From the NCBI RefSeq assembly GCF_001499655.1, contig NZ_LN879502.1:496001-560000 (forward strand): a stretch of 64,000 nt of DNA, given 5' to 3'. Source of the DNA: Candidatus Protochlamydia naegleriophila (lineage in GTDB: Bacteria > Chlamydiota > Chlamydiia > Chlamydiales > Parachlamydiaceae). Under the pieces are notes generated by a model, which had not been told where the DNA came from, made no database searches, and saw only the letters and a program-made list of their open reading frames with translations. The number at the start of each line of letters is the position of its first letter. Position 1 is the first letter of the stretch. Positions 53,836-63,091 of the stretch are shown in pieces. The translations under genes were made by a program, and so were the position numbers.

Positions 53836-54559
53836 CGCTCGGCGTTTATGGCAAGAGTTGAAGCACTCTTGCCTTCATCTTTGTTTTCCGGCCCGGTGCT
53901 TGCACTGCAAAGACGTTCTGCCTCCACAGCAATCCATTTTTTGCAACTCTTGTGCCTCTTTACTGGAGTTAATTGATCCCGAAGGGCGTTGTCAAACATG
54001 TTTTAGCGTGAAAGAGGAGATGTCTCACGATTGTCTGATTTGCAAGCGCTATCCCTCGCTGTTCTTGCGCAAAGCGGCCGCTTTTGATTATTTAGGACCT
54101 CCCTCAATTTTAGTCAGGCAATTGAAGTATGCCAACCAGCCCTATTTGGCAAAAGGGATGGGGGCTTTTTTATTTGCGCAGTTTGAGCGGCTCGAATGGC
54201 CGCTTCCCGACGCCCTTGTGCCCGTTCCGCTTTCCTTTTCACATTGGCTGCAAAGAGGCTATAATCAAAGCCTCCTATTGGCCGAAGAGCTTGGCAAACT
54301 CATGAATATACCCGTTTGGAATGCCTTAAAGCGTACGTCGAGCGACTATAGCCAAGCGGCTTTGGCATTAAAACAGCGCAAGAGCCTTGGCCATGCCTTC
54401 AAGTTGCAGTCAAACTGCTGTTTGCTAGATAAAAAAATACTGGTCATCGACGATGTCATGACATCGGGCTCTACCTTGCATAGATGCGCAGAGGCTCTGA
54501 GCGAAGGATTTCCGAGCCTTTTGTATGCCATGACTTTTTGCCGAACGATTGAGAGTTAA
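53828..54559 (+). CDS. comF: ComF-family phosphoribosyltransferase-like protein
   Basis: 243 residues from the ATG at 53828, which overlaps the previous stop by eight bases; the longer frame from 53735 lies inside the neighbour. The N-terminus has Cys pairs CLHCKD, CNSC, CQTCF and CLICKR that form the double zinc finger of ComF/GntX. The C-terminal phosphoribosyltransferase domain carries VIDDVMTSGSTLHRCA. ComF is needed for DNA uptake in competent bacteria, but homologues are widespread with unclear function. No other competence gene is in the window. Confidence 0.9.
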   Translation: MSNARRLWQELKHSCLHLCFPARCLHCKDVLPPQQSIFCNSCASLLELIDPEGRCQTCFSVKEEMSHDCLICKRYPSLFLRKAAAFDYLGPPSILVRQLKYANQPYLAKGMGAFLFAQFERLEWPLPDALVPVPLSFSHWLQRGYNQSLLLAEELGKLMNIPVWNALKRTSSDYSQAALALKQRKSLGHAFKLQSNCCLLDKKILVIDDVMTSGSTLHRCAEALSEGFPSLLYAMTFCRTIES

Positions 54560-54574
54560 TTTGACGCGCCTTAA

Positions 54575-54592
54575 GCTTCTTTCGAAAGAAGC
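54575..54592. terminator. Palindromic hairpin between convergent genes
   Basis: A perfect 18-base palindrome between comF and the convergent 569-residue gene. It could form a 7-bp stem with a four-base loop. No clear T tract follows, so termination is likely but not certain. Confidence 0.5.
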
Positions 54593-54597
54593 CTATA

Positions 54598-56307
54598 TTA
54601 GGCAGGCGTAGGGGTAAGCAGGGTTTGCAACTTTTGCTCTCTCTTCTGAAGAATTTGCTGGCCAAGCTGCCTAATTTCATGCTTGGCTTGCTGGGGAGTC
54701 CAATGAAAAGTCGATTTTTCCAAGAAGTTTTCAAGTGAATTGCAGCTGTCTATTACTTCTATCAAGGTTTTTAACTTGTTAAGAGCTGAGGGAAAATTAG
54801 CCCATTCTTCCTCTGAGAGGGGACGCTCATCAGCGGAAATCTCTGCCGCTTTTGGCTTGGATTTACTCTTTGGTGGTTCAATGGTGGCTGCAGGCTCGGG
54901 TGCGCTTTTTTCTAACTTAACAAAGGCATAGCCGGCTAAGGCTTCTTCAGTCGCTGCGGGCTGTTCTGCAAAAAGCTGTTCTAATCTTTCGATTTCTTTG
55001 GCTGTATAGAAGACCTTGAATCGCTGATAGAGTTCATTTCCTAAGCGCGTGTGCAACCAAGTAGCAAAGGATTTTTGAGCGCAGACCCCCTTTTTTTGCC
55101 GGGTATGGGAACGACCGGCTGCAATGAGGTTACTTTTATTTGGTGTGGCCAGCTGCTGATCGAGGAATTCAACGACTTTATCCATGCTATGATCAGTATT
55201 TGAAGAATATTTAAATGCAAACAATGCTTGAAAAAAAGATTCGGAAAATTGTGCGGCGTTCAACCCTGTATAATGTAAATCTTGCGTTCGATTGTTCTTT
55301 TGTAACTCGATGAATGCATGCCATTGATTGATTTTCTGATCGATCAGAGCTTGTTCATTGATTATTTTACGGCGCAGGCCTGTGGTGGACAAATCCAAAT
55401 AGTTGTTGAGAAGGGAATCATTGTTTAAGAGATGTAAATTTCCTGCGATGACGCCCGTATCTACCAATGCTAAAGAAAAGCTTTCATTGCCTTCTCTTGT
55501 GATCTCAAATACAACACAGTGAGCTTGATCTTTTTTCGAATAGCCGCCCGGAAACATGAAAAATGTTCGAGTTGGATCGGATAGGAATACTTGGAGCCGT
55601 TCCATAAAAGTAGTGATCGCAAGATTGTTTTCCTGAGCTATGGCAACTTGAGCACCAAGACTCAGCTGGTCAGTAATTTCTTGTAGGAGAGGATGAGCGG
55701 GCGATGCTGGTGCCAGAGTCGATCGAAACTCTTTTAATAGCGAAAGATAGTGATATTGAGAGGATGCAACACCCGCACCATCTAATTGACTGATTTTCAA
55801 ATCTGCATTGCCGAGTACGAAGTGGTAAAAATAACGCAAATAACCAGGAGGCGTTGTAAGGGCTTCTCTAGTGGTCCTTTGAATGGCTTCAGTCAGATTT
55901 TCTTGAGATGCTCCTTGCTGAGATATAGTAGAGACAAGTTGAGCAATGCGTTTATCAGTACTCCTCTGGAAACCAAAAAAAGCGAGAATTTTCCAATACC
56001 ATGGAGCGCTTTGCCTTAAACGTGTGCCATACACTTGCAGCGCTTGAGCTAACCGGTTGACTTTCTCCTGGCACTGTTCAAAATTTTCTTGGCTTTCGAA
56101 GGCTCTATTGTGTCTGAAATGAGAAAAAGCCTGCTCGACGATGTTAAGGACTGCCTTTGTATTCAAATTTTTGTTTTCTTTTGCATAAACAATGCTAAAG
56201 CACCGTCCTTCAACTGTTTTAGGCTCTATTTCTAGATAGTTAGTCGGTGTGAGCCTTTCAAAGTGATCTAAAAAATTTGAGTAATTAATGTCAGATGGTA
56301 GATTCAT
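54598..56307 (-). CDS. Unknown protein with a possible His...Cys catalytic pair
   Basis: 569 residues, not assigned. Residues 1-200 are helical. A central part reads MFPGGYSKKDQAHCVVFEI with His263, then LALVDTGVIAG. Further on is QKKGVCAQKSFATWL with Cys409 at the start of a helix. A Cys at a helix start plus a His strand followed by an Asp/Asn strand is the layout of several papain-like or transglutaminase-like enzymes with permuted order, so a hydrolase is possible. A Lys/Pro-rich linker (about 460-490) precedes a helical tail. No signal peptide. The leader (56308-56400) is AT-rich like those of the other effector candidates. The enzyme role is inference. Confidence 0.55.
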   Translation of the reverse strand: MNLPSDINYSNFLDHFERLTPTNYLEIEPKTVEGRCFSIVYAKENKNLNTKAVLNIVEQAFSHFRHNRAFESQENFEQCQEKVNRLAQALQVYGTRLRQSAPWYWKILAFFGFQRSTDKRIAQLVSTISQQGASQENLTEAIQRTTREALTTPPGYLRYFYHFVLGNADLKISQLDGAGVASSQYHYLSLLKEFRSTLAPASPAHPLLQEITDQLSLGAQVAIAQENNLAITTFMERLQVFLSDPTRTFFMFPGGYSKKDQAHCVVFEITREGNESFSLALVDTGVIAGNLHLLNNDSLLNNYLDLSTTGLRRKIINEQALIDQKINQWHAFIELQKNNRTQDLHYTGLNAAQFSESFFQALFAFKYSSNTDHSMDKVVEFLDQQLATPNKSNLIAAGRSHTRQKKGVCAQKSFATWLHTRLGNELYQRFKVFYTAKEIERLEQLFAEQPAATEEALAGYAFVKLEKSAPEPAATIEPPKSKSKPKAAEISADERPLSEEEWANFPSALNKLKTLIEVIDSCNSLENFLEKSTFHWTPQQAKHEIRQLGQQILQKREQKLQTLLTPTPA

Positions 56308-56439
56308 CTTTTTGCTTTTTTTGTAAATAAGAATTAGTTTAAAACTAAAATGTTAAGATAATATAAACCTAATGCAAATTTAAGCGAATAATTGAATAAT
56401 GAGGATCATCTTAAATTTAGCTTCGCAATCCAGGTTTTC

Positions 56440-57510
56440 CTAAAACCATTTTTTGCGATGAAAGTAAAAGAGCATGGAAATGGCAAGCATTGTCATGAGA
56501 ATGAGAACGAAAGGATAACCCCATCGGGTATGAAGTTCTGGCATATAGTCAAAGTTCATGCCGTAGAGGCTCGATACAAAAGTTAAAGGAACAAAAATGG
56601 TCGATACGATCGTTAAGACCTTCATAATTTCGTTGGTTCGGATATTGATGTTGGATAGATAAATATCCAACATGCCGGCGACAACGTCGCGGAATCCTTC
56701 AATGATATCGATGGTCTGGACAATGTGATCGTAGACGTCATGTAAAAAAACTTGGGTATAGGCAGTGATGAGCGGAGGTTCGAGTCTTTGCATGCGGTTG
56801 ACGACATCACGCATCGGCCAGACTGATTTGCGCAAAAAGACCATGTTGCGTTTAGCTCTTTGAATGCTCTGCAGAGTAGAAGGCTTGGGCGAACGAACGA
56901 GTTCCTCTTCTAAAAGGTCCAAATTGACATCCACTTTTTCCAGAACATTAAAATAGTAGTCCACAATCATGTCGATCAAGGCATAGGCGAGATAGTCGGA
57001 GCCCTGCTTGCGCATCCGATTGGTCTTTTGGCGAAGTCTTTCTTTGATTGGGGAAAAAATATCCTGGTCTTTTTCTAAAAAGGAAATTAGCAAGTTCGGG
57101 CCAAAGATGATGCTCACCTGATCATCGTGCAATTGGTGCGCTTGTTGATCGAATTGAAGCATCCGGGTGACAATAAAAACCTGCTCTCCATAAATGTCTA
57201 TTTTTGGACGTTGGACGGTATTGAGGACATCTTCCATGACAAGAGGGTGCAATTTGAATCGGTTGCCGATTGAGGCGATCATGGAGGAATCATAGACGCC
57301 ATGTACCTGAATCCATGTCATGGTAGGTTTTTCGATACATTCGATGCATTCTTGAATGGAAGCATTATCCTTTTCGAGATACTCTGTTTCAGAATATTCA
57401 ATAATTGACAGAGTAATCGGATGCTTGCGCTGCTCCCCGACTGGAATCAAAGAACCAGGAGAGAGCCCTGTCTTTTTGACGCGATTTTTGAGGAGCCGAT
57501 ACATACGCAA
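56440..57510 (-). CDS. corA: CorA-type magnesium/cobalt transporter
   Basis: 356 residues, usual length. The long cytosolic N-terminal domain ends in the stalk helix, and two C-terminal membrane helices follow. The family signature YGMNF stands at the end of the first helix (IFVPLTFVSSLYGMNF). The final basic tail RKKWF is typical. It forms a pentameric channel for Mg2+ in the inner membrane. It lies downstream of dnaA on the same strand with about 170 bases between. Confidence 0.95.
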   Translation of the reverse strand: MRMYRLLKNRVKKTGLSPGSLIPVGEQRKHPITLSIIEYSETEYLEKDNASIQECIECIEKPTMTWIQVHGVYDSSMIASIGNRFKLHPLVMEDVLNTVQRPKIDIYGEQVFIVTRMLQFDQQAHQLHDDQVSIIFGPNLLISFLEKDQDIFSPIKERLRQKTNRMRKQGSDYLAYALIDMIVDYYFNVLEKVDVNLDLLEEELVRSPKPSTLQSIQRAKRNMVFLRKSVWPMRDVVNRMQRLEPPLITAYTQVFLHDVYDHIVQTIDIIEGFRDVVAGMLDIYLSNINIRTNEIMKVLTIVSTIFVPLTFVSSLYGMNFDYMPELHTRWGYPFVLILMTMLAISMLFYFHRKKWF

Positions 57511-57683
57511 TCAATGAGGTTAGAGGATTGATGAATCAGTGCCAACTCGCTTCATAGCGGCTTGCCAGAAACCTCTAATAGCTCTTCGGTAAGGGGCAGT
57601 CCGATTAAAAATCCATCCTACTCAAGGCTGAAAAAAATGTCGATAAGGGAAATGCAATATGCCGGATTGTTCTTTGACAACCC

Positions 57684-59030
57684 TTAGGCTTCAATATTGC
57701 GGCGTACCATTCCAATTTGACGGCGCAAGTTTTCATCGCTTGCGACCTTTTTCTCGATGTTTTTGCATGCATGGAGAATGGTTGAATGGGTTTTGCCAAA
57801 AGAAGCACCAAGCATGATTAGTGATTCATTGATCATTTCTTTAGCCAAATACATGGCAACTTGTCGGGGAAGGGCAATATCTTTGGTGCGGTTTGATCCT
57901 CTTAAGTCACTGACGCGCACTTGAAAAACAGCGGCCACGCTTTTGAGAATTTGCTCTACAGAAATTTTTTCCCTGGGAGCTTGCTGCAGCATTTCACGTA
58001 AGGTGCGGGAGACGAGCTCTTCTGTAATATTTAAATCGAGCAAGCGGCAATGCGCGCTTAAGCGATTGATGGCTCCTTCGAGTTGACGCACGTTATTGTG
58101 AATGTGCTCGGCAATGAAAAAGGCGACTTTGTGTGGGATGTGTAAGCCTTTTTGTTCGGCCTTATGCTGCAAAATGGCCACCCGGGTCTCTAATTCTGGA
58201 ATGCCCATGTGCGCCACGAGCCCCCCTTCCATTTTACCGATGGTACGCTCCGATAGTTTGAGTAGGGAAGGCGGCTTATCGCTCGTAATTACGATTTGCG
58301 CCCCTTTGTTTTTTAAGGCTTCAAAGGTGTAAGAGAGTTCCTCTTCAAAATTGAGACGATTTTGAAGAAACTGAATATCGTCTACTAGCAAGACGTCGAT
58401 CTCGGAGCGGTAGAAACGCTTCATGCGGTCAACCGACTTATTTCTTAAACTATCCACCAAATCGTTGATAAAGGCTTCAGTTGTGATGCACTGAATGCGC
58501 AGCTTCTTGTGATGTTCTTTAATGTAGTGGCCAATGCTATGCAAAATGTGAGTCTTTCCAAGGCCTACACCGCCATGAATGAAAAGAGGATTGTAAGATT
58601 GACCAGGTCGAAGAGCCACACCCATTGCGGCAGATTTGACAAACTGATTTGTTGGGCCTTCAATAAAATTTTCGAAGCGATAATTGTTGTTGAGCTTGAC
58701 ATCACTATTGCTGGTTTGACTGTCTGCTGGAGAGTCGATATGTAGAGCGGGAGCTGTGATGGTTGCTGGCTTTTTTTGTGGAGCAGCGATGATAAAGCGA
58801 ATCGCTGGTTCGCCGATTGCATTGACCGGTAAAAATGCACATAAATCTTTTTTGTAATTAGAAAGTAAATACTCTTGTACAAAGATATTAGGTATTTCTA
58901 ACGCAATGTCATCCGTTGTTGATTCAATGACGCGAATCGGAGCCAACCAGTTACCAAACGCGGCTGGCGAACATCGTGTTTTTACAAATTGCAAAAATTG
59001 AGTCCAAGCATCCGTATCACAAGCTAGCAT
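57684..59030 (-). CDS. dnaA: Chromosomal replication initiator DnaA (probably the second chlamydial copy)
   Basis: 448 residues. The AAA+ domain has Walker [10 protein letters not shown] and Walker [11 protein letters not shown]. The C-terminal domain IV has the DnaA signature ([26 protein letters not shown] in parts, with KTHSTILHA). Chlamydiae have two dnaA genes; nearness to nqr, the TPR gene and rsmH matches C. trachomatis dnaA_2 (CT275, as I recall). DnaA-box-like sites lie upstream, so autoregulation is possible. Confidence 0.95.
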   Translation of the reverse strand: MLACDTDAWTQFLQFVKTRCSPAAFGNWLAPIRVIESTTDDIALEIPNIFVQEYLLSNYKKDLCAFLPVNAIGEPAIRFIIAAPQKKPATITAPALHIDSPADSQTSNSDVKLNNNYRFENFIEGPTNQFVKSAAMGVALRPGQSYNPLFIHGGVGLGKTHILHSIGHYIKEHHKKLRIQCITTEAFINDLVDSLRNKSVDRMKRFYRSEIDVLLVDDIQFLQNRLNFEEELSYTFEALKNKGAQIVITSDKPPSLLKLSERTIGKMEGGLVAHMGIPELETRVAILQHKAEQKGLHIPHKVAFFIAEHIHNNVRQLEGAINRLSAHCRLLDLNITEELVSRTLREMLQQAPREKISVEQILKSVAAVFQVRVSDLRGSNRTKDIALPRQVAMYLAKEMINESLIMLGASFGKTHSTILHACKNIEKKVASDENLRRQIGMVRRNIEA

Positions 59031-59614
59031 ATTCCGGTCCTTAAAAAGTTATGAACAACGTTTCCACAACCCACTCTGGGGCATTTTCATGAAAGAATTT
59101 AGCATGAGCCAATCTTAGCTGGCAAGTGATTTTATCGAACTTCAAACTCAATTGATTGGTAAATCATTGATTATCAAAATAACAGGCAAGAAAGAAAAAA
59201 GTCCTTATCTATTAATAAAAATTTTTAACTGTTCTGACTGCTAAAACTTGAAATGAGTGAAAAAGTCACTTATGCACAATGCCGCTTTTTTTCGATACGG
59301 CTAACAGAGTATCAAAATAGGATCAGATTGCTTGGCTGCTATCAATTGTCTAGAAGTCATAGCATATAACCGATCGGGTTTTGTAGATATCTCTAAACTA
59401 AAGGTCGTTTATAACGATCATGATAATTAAGATTTTAACTACTAAAGCTGCTATAGATTATAGCATCTTGGCGAAAATTGAAAGAACTCTTGTCAAAAGG
59501 CATACGTATAGAGGAGCTACTATCCGAAGAAAGGAGAGTGATTTTTTGTATTTTTTTCTTTTTGTCTCAATTCTTAATTTGGCATGGTGACACCTTCAAA
59601 AAGGAATAAAAGCC
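59031..59614. other. Divergent intergenic region dnaA/pseC with DnaA-box-like sites
   Basis: 584 AT-rich bases, no gene. TTATGCACA at 59270-59278 matches the DnaA box consensus TTATNCACA exactly. TTATGAACA (59049-59057) and TTTCCACAA (59061-59069) are one or two bases off. AAAGGAA upstream of 59615 is the pseC ribosome site. It may regulate dnaA or, less likely, be a replication origin. Confidence 0.45.
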
Positions 59615-60787
59615 ATGTCGTCGCCTTTTTTACCATATGCTAAGCAGTCGATTCAAAGCGATGATATTCAAGCAGTTACCGATGCATTAAAAGAAGATGC
59701 GATTACGCGAGGTCCTCCAGTCAGGACATTCGAAGAGAGCATCGCCTCTTATTGCGGATCGCGCTATGCCGTTGCGTTTGCTAATGGAACGGTGGCTTTG
59801 ATGGCCGCCTATTTTGCTTTAGACCTTCAGGCTTTTGATCGAGTCATTTCAACTCCCAATACTTTTATTGCAACCGTCGGCATTCCCATCCGAGAAGGGA
59901 TTCAGCCTCAATTTGTCGACATCGATCGAACAACGGGAAATTTAGATCTCAATCAATTAAAAAAGTCTTTTAACGTGCCTTTAAGCCGCGGACGGTTTTT
60001 TATTGTGCCAGTTCACTTTTCTGGCATCGCGGTTGACATGCAAATGCTCGATCGCTCCCTTTGCCATCCCGATTGCGTCGTTATTGAAGATGCAGCCCAT
60101 GCCATTGGTTCGCTGTACCCAAGCGGGGAAAGAGTGGGAAGTTGCGCATATAGCGATATGACGATCTTCAGCTTTCATCCGGCCAAAACGATGACGACTG
60201 GTGAAGGGGGAATGGTGACAACTAACGACGCCAATCTTTATCACCGCTTAAGGCTTTATCGAGATAACGGCATCGAGCGGGAGGCTCCCTATCTGAAGCA
60301 AGCATCAGCCCCGGGCTATTATGAAGTTCAAGCAATTACGGGGAATTTTAATGTGACCAGTTTTCAGGCGGCACTTGGCCTCAGTCAATTGAAGCGCCTC
60401 GATTCATTTATTGAGAAGCGCCGCACTTTAGTTGCTCATTACCGCAAAAACTTAAAAAATTTCCCTCATCTGAGCCTTTTTTCCGATCGTGCCGATTCTC
60501 ATACGGCCTTCCATCTATTGGTGGCTCAAATTGATTTTAAAGCCTTTGGAACAACGCGCGAAAAAGTAATGGAAGATCTTAAGAATAAAGGGATTGGATC
60601 TCAAGTGCACTACATTCCCCTCTATCGCCATCCTGTTGTGAAAAGCGTCGCAGAAGAATGGCTGCAGCGCTATCCGCAGATGGAGGCCTATTACGCACAA
60701 GCACTCTCCTTACCACTCTATGCCGATTTGACTCTGCAAGAGGTTGATCGCGTTTGTGAAACGTTGAGGAGTGTTTTAAAGGCTTGA
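59615..60787 (+). CDS. pseC: PLP-dependent aminotransferase, PseC type
   Basis: 390 residues of the DegT/DnrJ/EryC1/StrS family. It adds an amino group to the 4-keto sugar made by PseB, the second step to pseudaminic acid. The start LPYAKQSIQSDDIQAVTDAL and ITRGPPVRTFEE are typical of PseC. The PLP lysine is residue 191 in FHPAKTMTTGEGG. VIEDAAHAIGS and the ending LPLYADLT are family markers. AAAGGAA precedes the ATG. pseB lies about 53 kb away in this window; the later pse genes are not present. Other sugar aminotransferases of the same family are an alternative. Confidence 0.87.
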   Translation: MSSPFLPYAKQSIQSDDIQAVTDALKEDAITRGPPVRTFEESIASYCGSRYAVAFANGTVALMAAYFALDLQAFDRVISTPNTFIATVGIPIREGIQPQFVDIDRTTGNLDLNQLKKSFNVPLSRGRFFIVPVHFSGIAVDMQMLDRSLCHPDCVVIEDAAHAIGSLYPSGERVGSCAYSDMTIFSFHPAKTMTTGEGGMVTTNDANLYHRLRLYRDNGIEREAPYLKQASAPGYYEVQAITGNFNVTSFQAALGLSQLKRLDSFIEKRRTLVAHYRKNLKNFPHLSLFSDRADSHTAFHLLVAQIDFKAFGTTREKVMEDLKNKGIGSQVHYIPLYRHPVVKSVAEEWLQRYPQMEAYYAQALSLPLYADLTLQEVDRVCETLRSVLKA

Positions 60788-60838
60788 AACGCCTCAGCGG
60801 CTGGCGCATGGGTTTGAAAAGTCAAGAGCAAATTTCGA

Positions 60839-61234
60839 TTAGGTATAGGCTAAGATCAAAGCCTTCGCGACGTTTGAAATGAGGGGATTCTGTTCCTCTT
60901 TAAGAATATGGGCAAGTTTGAGCCCTTCATCCTTTTTTCCTAGCATAAAAAAAGCTTTAGTCAGGTTGAGAAGAGTAGGTCCATGGTCTGCCTCGAGTTT
61001 CAGAGCCCTGTCGAATGACTTGAGTGCCTTAGCAGGTTCATTAAGCTCCAAGTAAATGGCTCCAAGCGTTTGCGCGTCGTAAGCGCTTTCGGGATCTAGG
61101 ACGGTTAACGCCTCAAAAAAAGCCAGAGCGATGTCATATTTTCCTTGTCTAATATAAGAATAACCCGTGTAGCGCAAATCTTCAACGTGTTCTTCTGTCC
61201 AGCCCAGTTTATCCAGCCAATTGATTCTACTCAT
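60839..61234 (-). CDS. TPR-repeat protein
   Basis: 131 residues from the ATG at 61234, which has AAGGA six bases upstream and starts two bases after the previous stop; a longer frame exists but begins inside the neighbour. Three tetratricopeptide repeats are visible: YTGYSYIRQGKYDIALAFFEALTVLDPES, LGAIYLELNEPAKALKSFDRALKLEAD and LNLTKAFFMLGKKDEGLKLAHIL in pieces. Small three-TPR proteins include type III secretion translocator chaperones, so that is one possibility. Position between dnaA and rsmH matches C. trachomatis CT274 as I recall. Confidence 0.75.
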   Translation of the reverse strand: MSRINWLDKLGWTEEHVEDLRYTGYSYIRQGKYDIALAFFEALTVLDPESAYDAQTLGAIYLELNEPAKALKSFDRALKLEADHGPTLLNLTKAFFMLGKKDEGLKLAHILKEEQNPLISNVAKALILAYT

Positions 61235-61236
61235 GA

Positions 61237-61686
61237 TTATCCTTGTAAGAACTGACCAACTCGTCCCACGATAAAGCTTATCCAATTATTAATCTTGTCA
61301 ATTTGTTCAAAACAAGCTTTGATTGCTTTCTTTTCTTTTAGGTCAGTCTCCGTTTCGCATTCGATCTCCTCAAGTTTACGCTCATCCTCATCCTCTTCTT
61401 CAAAAGAGCCTAAGCTTGGAGCGACTCGAAAGAAACCAAAAGGGGAACGGCGCTGAAAGCGAAAACGGGGAGGGGGGAAAAAATAGGCCCAAGGCGTTTG
61501 AACTGGGACAATCCCAAGCAGAAGATCCATTTCGGATAATTTGGGATAAATGTCAACGAGCAAAATTTGTGGAGGGATCGACGACGCTTCATCTAAATGA
61601 TACTGCTGATTGATTTGTTCAATCATCTGCGTACGGCGAGCATATTGGATGTAAATCCCAATATCTAGTTTATCGATCGTTGTCAT
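61237..61686 (-). CDS. Conserved protein of unknown function upstream of TPR gene
   Basis: 149 residues, not recognised. Soluble. A Pro/Phe/Arg-rich centre (FFPPPRFRFQRRSPFGFFRV) lies between helical ends; the later half has a run of acidic residues (EEDEDERKLEEIECETETDLKEKK in parts). It directly precedes the TPR gene with a two-base gap, so the products may act together. The position fits CT273 of C. trachomatis, from memory. Confidence 0.6.
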   Translation of the reverse strand: MTTIDKLDIGIYIQYARRTQMIEQINQQYHLDEASSIPPQILLVDIYPKLSEMDLLLGIVPVQTPWAYFFPPPRFRFQRRSPFGFFRVAPSLGSFEEEDEDERKLEEIECETETDLKEKKAIKACFEQIDKINNWISFIVGRVGQFLQG

Positions 61687-62133
61687 AACGCCAACCTCTT
61701 ACAAAATTCATTACTTTCACATTTTATTTTAACAATTATTGCATTTATTAGTAAATAATGGTTTCGAATGTAATAATTTGTTTTTGTATTAGTTAATTTT
61801 TGCTTATTGGGGAACTCTCAAAGTCTTCGTGGAAAACGCAATCTTGTCAATGAGGAGCCGTCTCGAAGATAAGGGATTTAAATTTTTTTAATTAGGATCA
61901 ACTGCAGGATGTTTCTGAATATGTGGCTTTATTTTTCCTGGTTGATATAGACTGTTCTCAAGAAGACATGCCTCATAGTTTGTTTATGCACATTCTCTTT
62001 TCAGAAAGATAAACCCAAAAGTGTTTTTTAGGCCCTGTCGTCCAATTGCTAATCGCCTAAATTCGAGTTCTTTCCACTTAGGCCCTATGAATTTGACGAC
62101 CCTAGTTAAGCGCTTTCCAACCTTTATTGTTAC
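61687..62133. other. Divergent intergenic region upstream of rsmH
   Basis: About 450 AT-rich bases. No coding frame, repeat or strong hairpin was seen. It should contain the promoter of the rsmH-ftsL-ftsI unit and that of the minus-strand TPR pair. Confidence 0.5.
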
Positions 62134-63090
62134 ATGACTCAAAATGTTCCTCATCGATCCGTATTGTTAACCGAAGTAGTTGACGCTTTTGAACCGGTCC
62201 GTTTAAGTGTTTTTGTCGACGGCACGCTGGGAGCGGGCGGACATGCGGAAGCTTTGCTTCAGCGCCATCCCGAAATTGATTTGTATCTTGGAATCGATCA
62301 AGATCCTCAAGCTCTTGCTTTAGCATCGAAGCGTTTAGAACCTTGGAAGGATAAGATCTGTTTCCGCCAGGGAAATTTTTCGCAATTCGATCAATTTTTG
62401 AAAGAGTTGAGCGTTGTCCAGATCCAGGGGCTGCTGGTAGATTTAGGTGTCTCTTCGATGCAGCTTGATCAGGCCGAACGGGGATTTAGTTTTTCTCGAG
62501 AGGGTCCTTTAGACATGCGCATGAATCCTCATGCATCCTTGACGGCAGCGGACGTTGTTAACACCTGGTCTGAGCAGGATTTGGGAAGGGTTTTTCGCGA
62601 TTATGGCGAGGAGAAGAAATGGCGCTTAGCTGCAAGAGCCATCGTTCAGGCTCGTGTGGAAAAACCTTTTGTGACAACGACCGATTTGGCTCAACTCTTA
62701 AAGCCCCTGTTTGCCTGGAATCCCAAAAAGGGGATTAATCCCTTGACTTTGATTTTTCAGGCTTTACGCATTTGTGTGAACGGCGAATTGGCGGTTTTGG
62801 AGCAATTAATGCCCAAGGCGCTCGAGTGTTTGGAGCCAGGCGGACGGGTGGCAGTTATAAGCTTCCATAGTTTAGAAGACCGCATTGTGAAAAACCAGTT
62901 GCGACTTGCAGCCAGCGATAAGTGGGAAACGAGTGGATTGGGAAGCGGACTCTTTCGCGATAAGGATCCGACAGTGGCTCTCATTACGAAGAAACCCATT
63001 TGCCCGTCTGAGGAAGAGATTAAAGACAATCCACGCAGTCGCAGTGCAAAGCTAAGAGTGGCAGAGAAGTTGGCTAAAAAGGATAGCTAG
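62134..63090 (+). CDS. rsmH: 16S rRNA (cytosine-1402-N4)-methyltransferase
   Basis: 318 residues; formerly MraW. It methylates C1402 in the 16S rRNA P-site with S-adenosylmethionine. The start HRSVLLTEVVDAF, SAM motif VDGTLGAGGHAEALL, the segment LLVDLGVSSMQLDQAERGFSFSREGPLDMRM in parts, and AVISFHSLEDRIVK are standard. It opens the cell-division cluster and is followed by ftsL one base later, an order found in most bacteria. Confidence 0.97.
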   Translation: MTQNVPHRSVLLTEVVDAFEPVRLSVFVDGTLGAGGHAEALLQRHPEIDLYLGIDQDPQALALASKRLEPWKDKICFRQGNFSQFDQFLKELSVVQIQGLLVDLGVSSMQLDQAERGFSFSREGPLDMRMNPHASLTAADVVNTWSEQDLGRVFRDYGEEKKWRLAARAIVQARVEKPFVTTTDLAQLLKPLFAWNPKKGINPLTLIFQALRICVNGELAVLEQLMPKALECLEPGGRVAVISFHSLEDRIVKNQLRLAASDKWETSGLGSGLFRDKDPTVALITKKPICPSEEEIKDNPRSRSAKLRVAEKLAKKDS

Positions 63091-63091
63091 G

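Noticed and set aside
59049-59278. Firm call of the chromosomal replication origin
   Set aside because: Only one exact DnaA box is present, and skew over the chromosome cannot be judged from this window.
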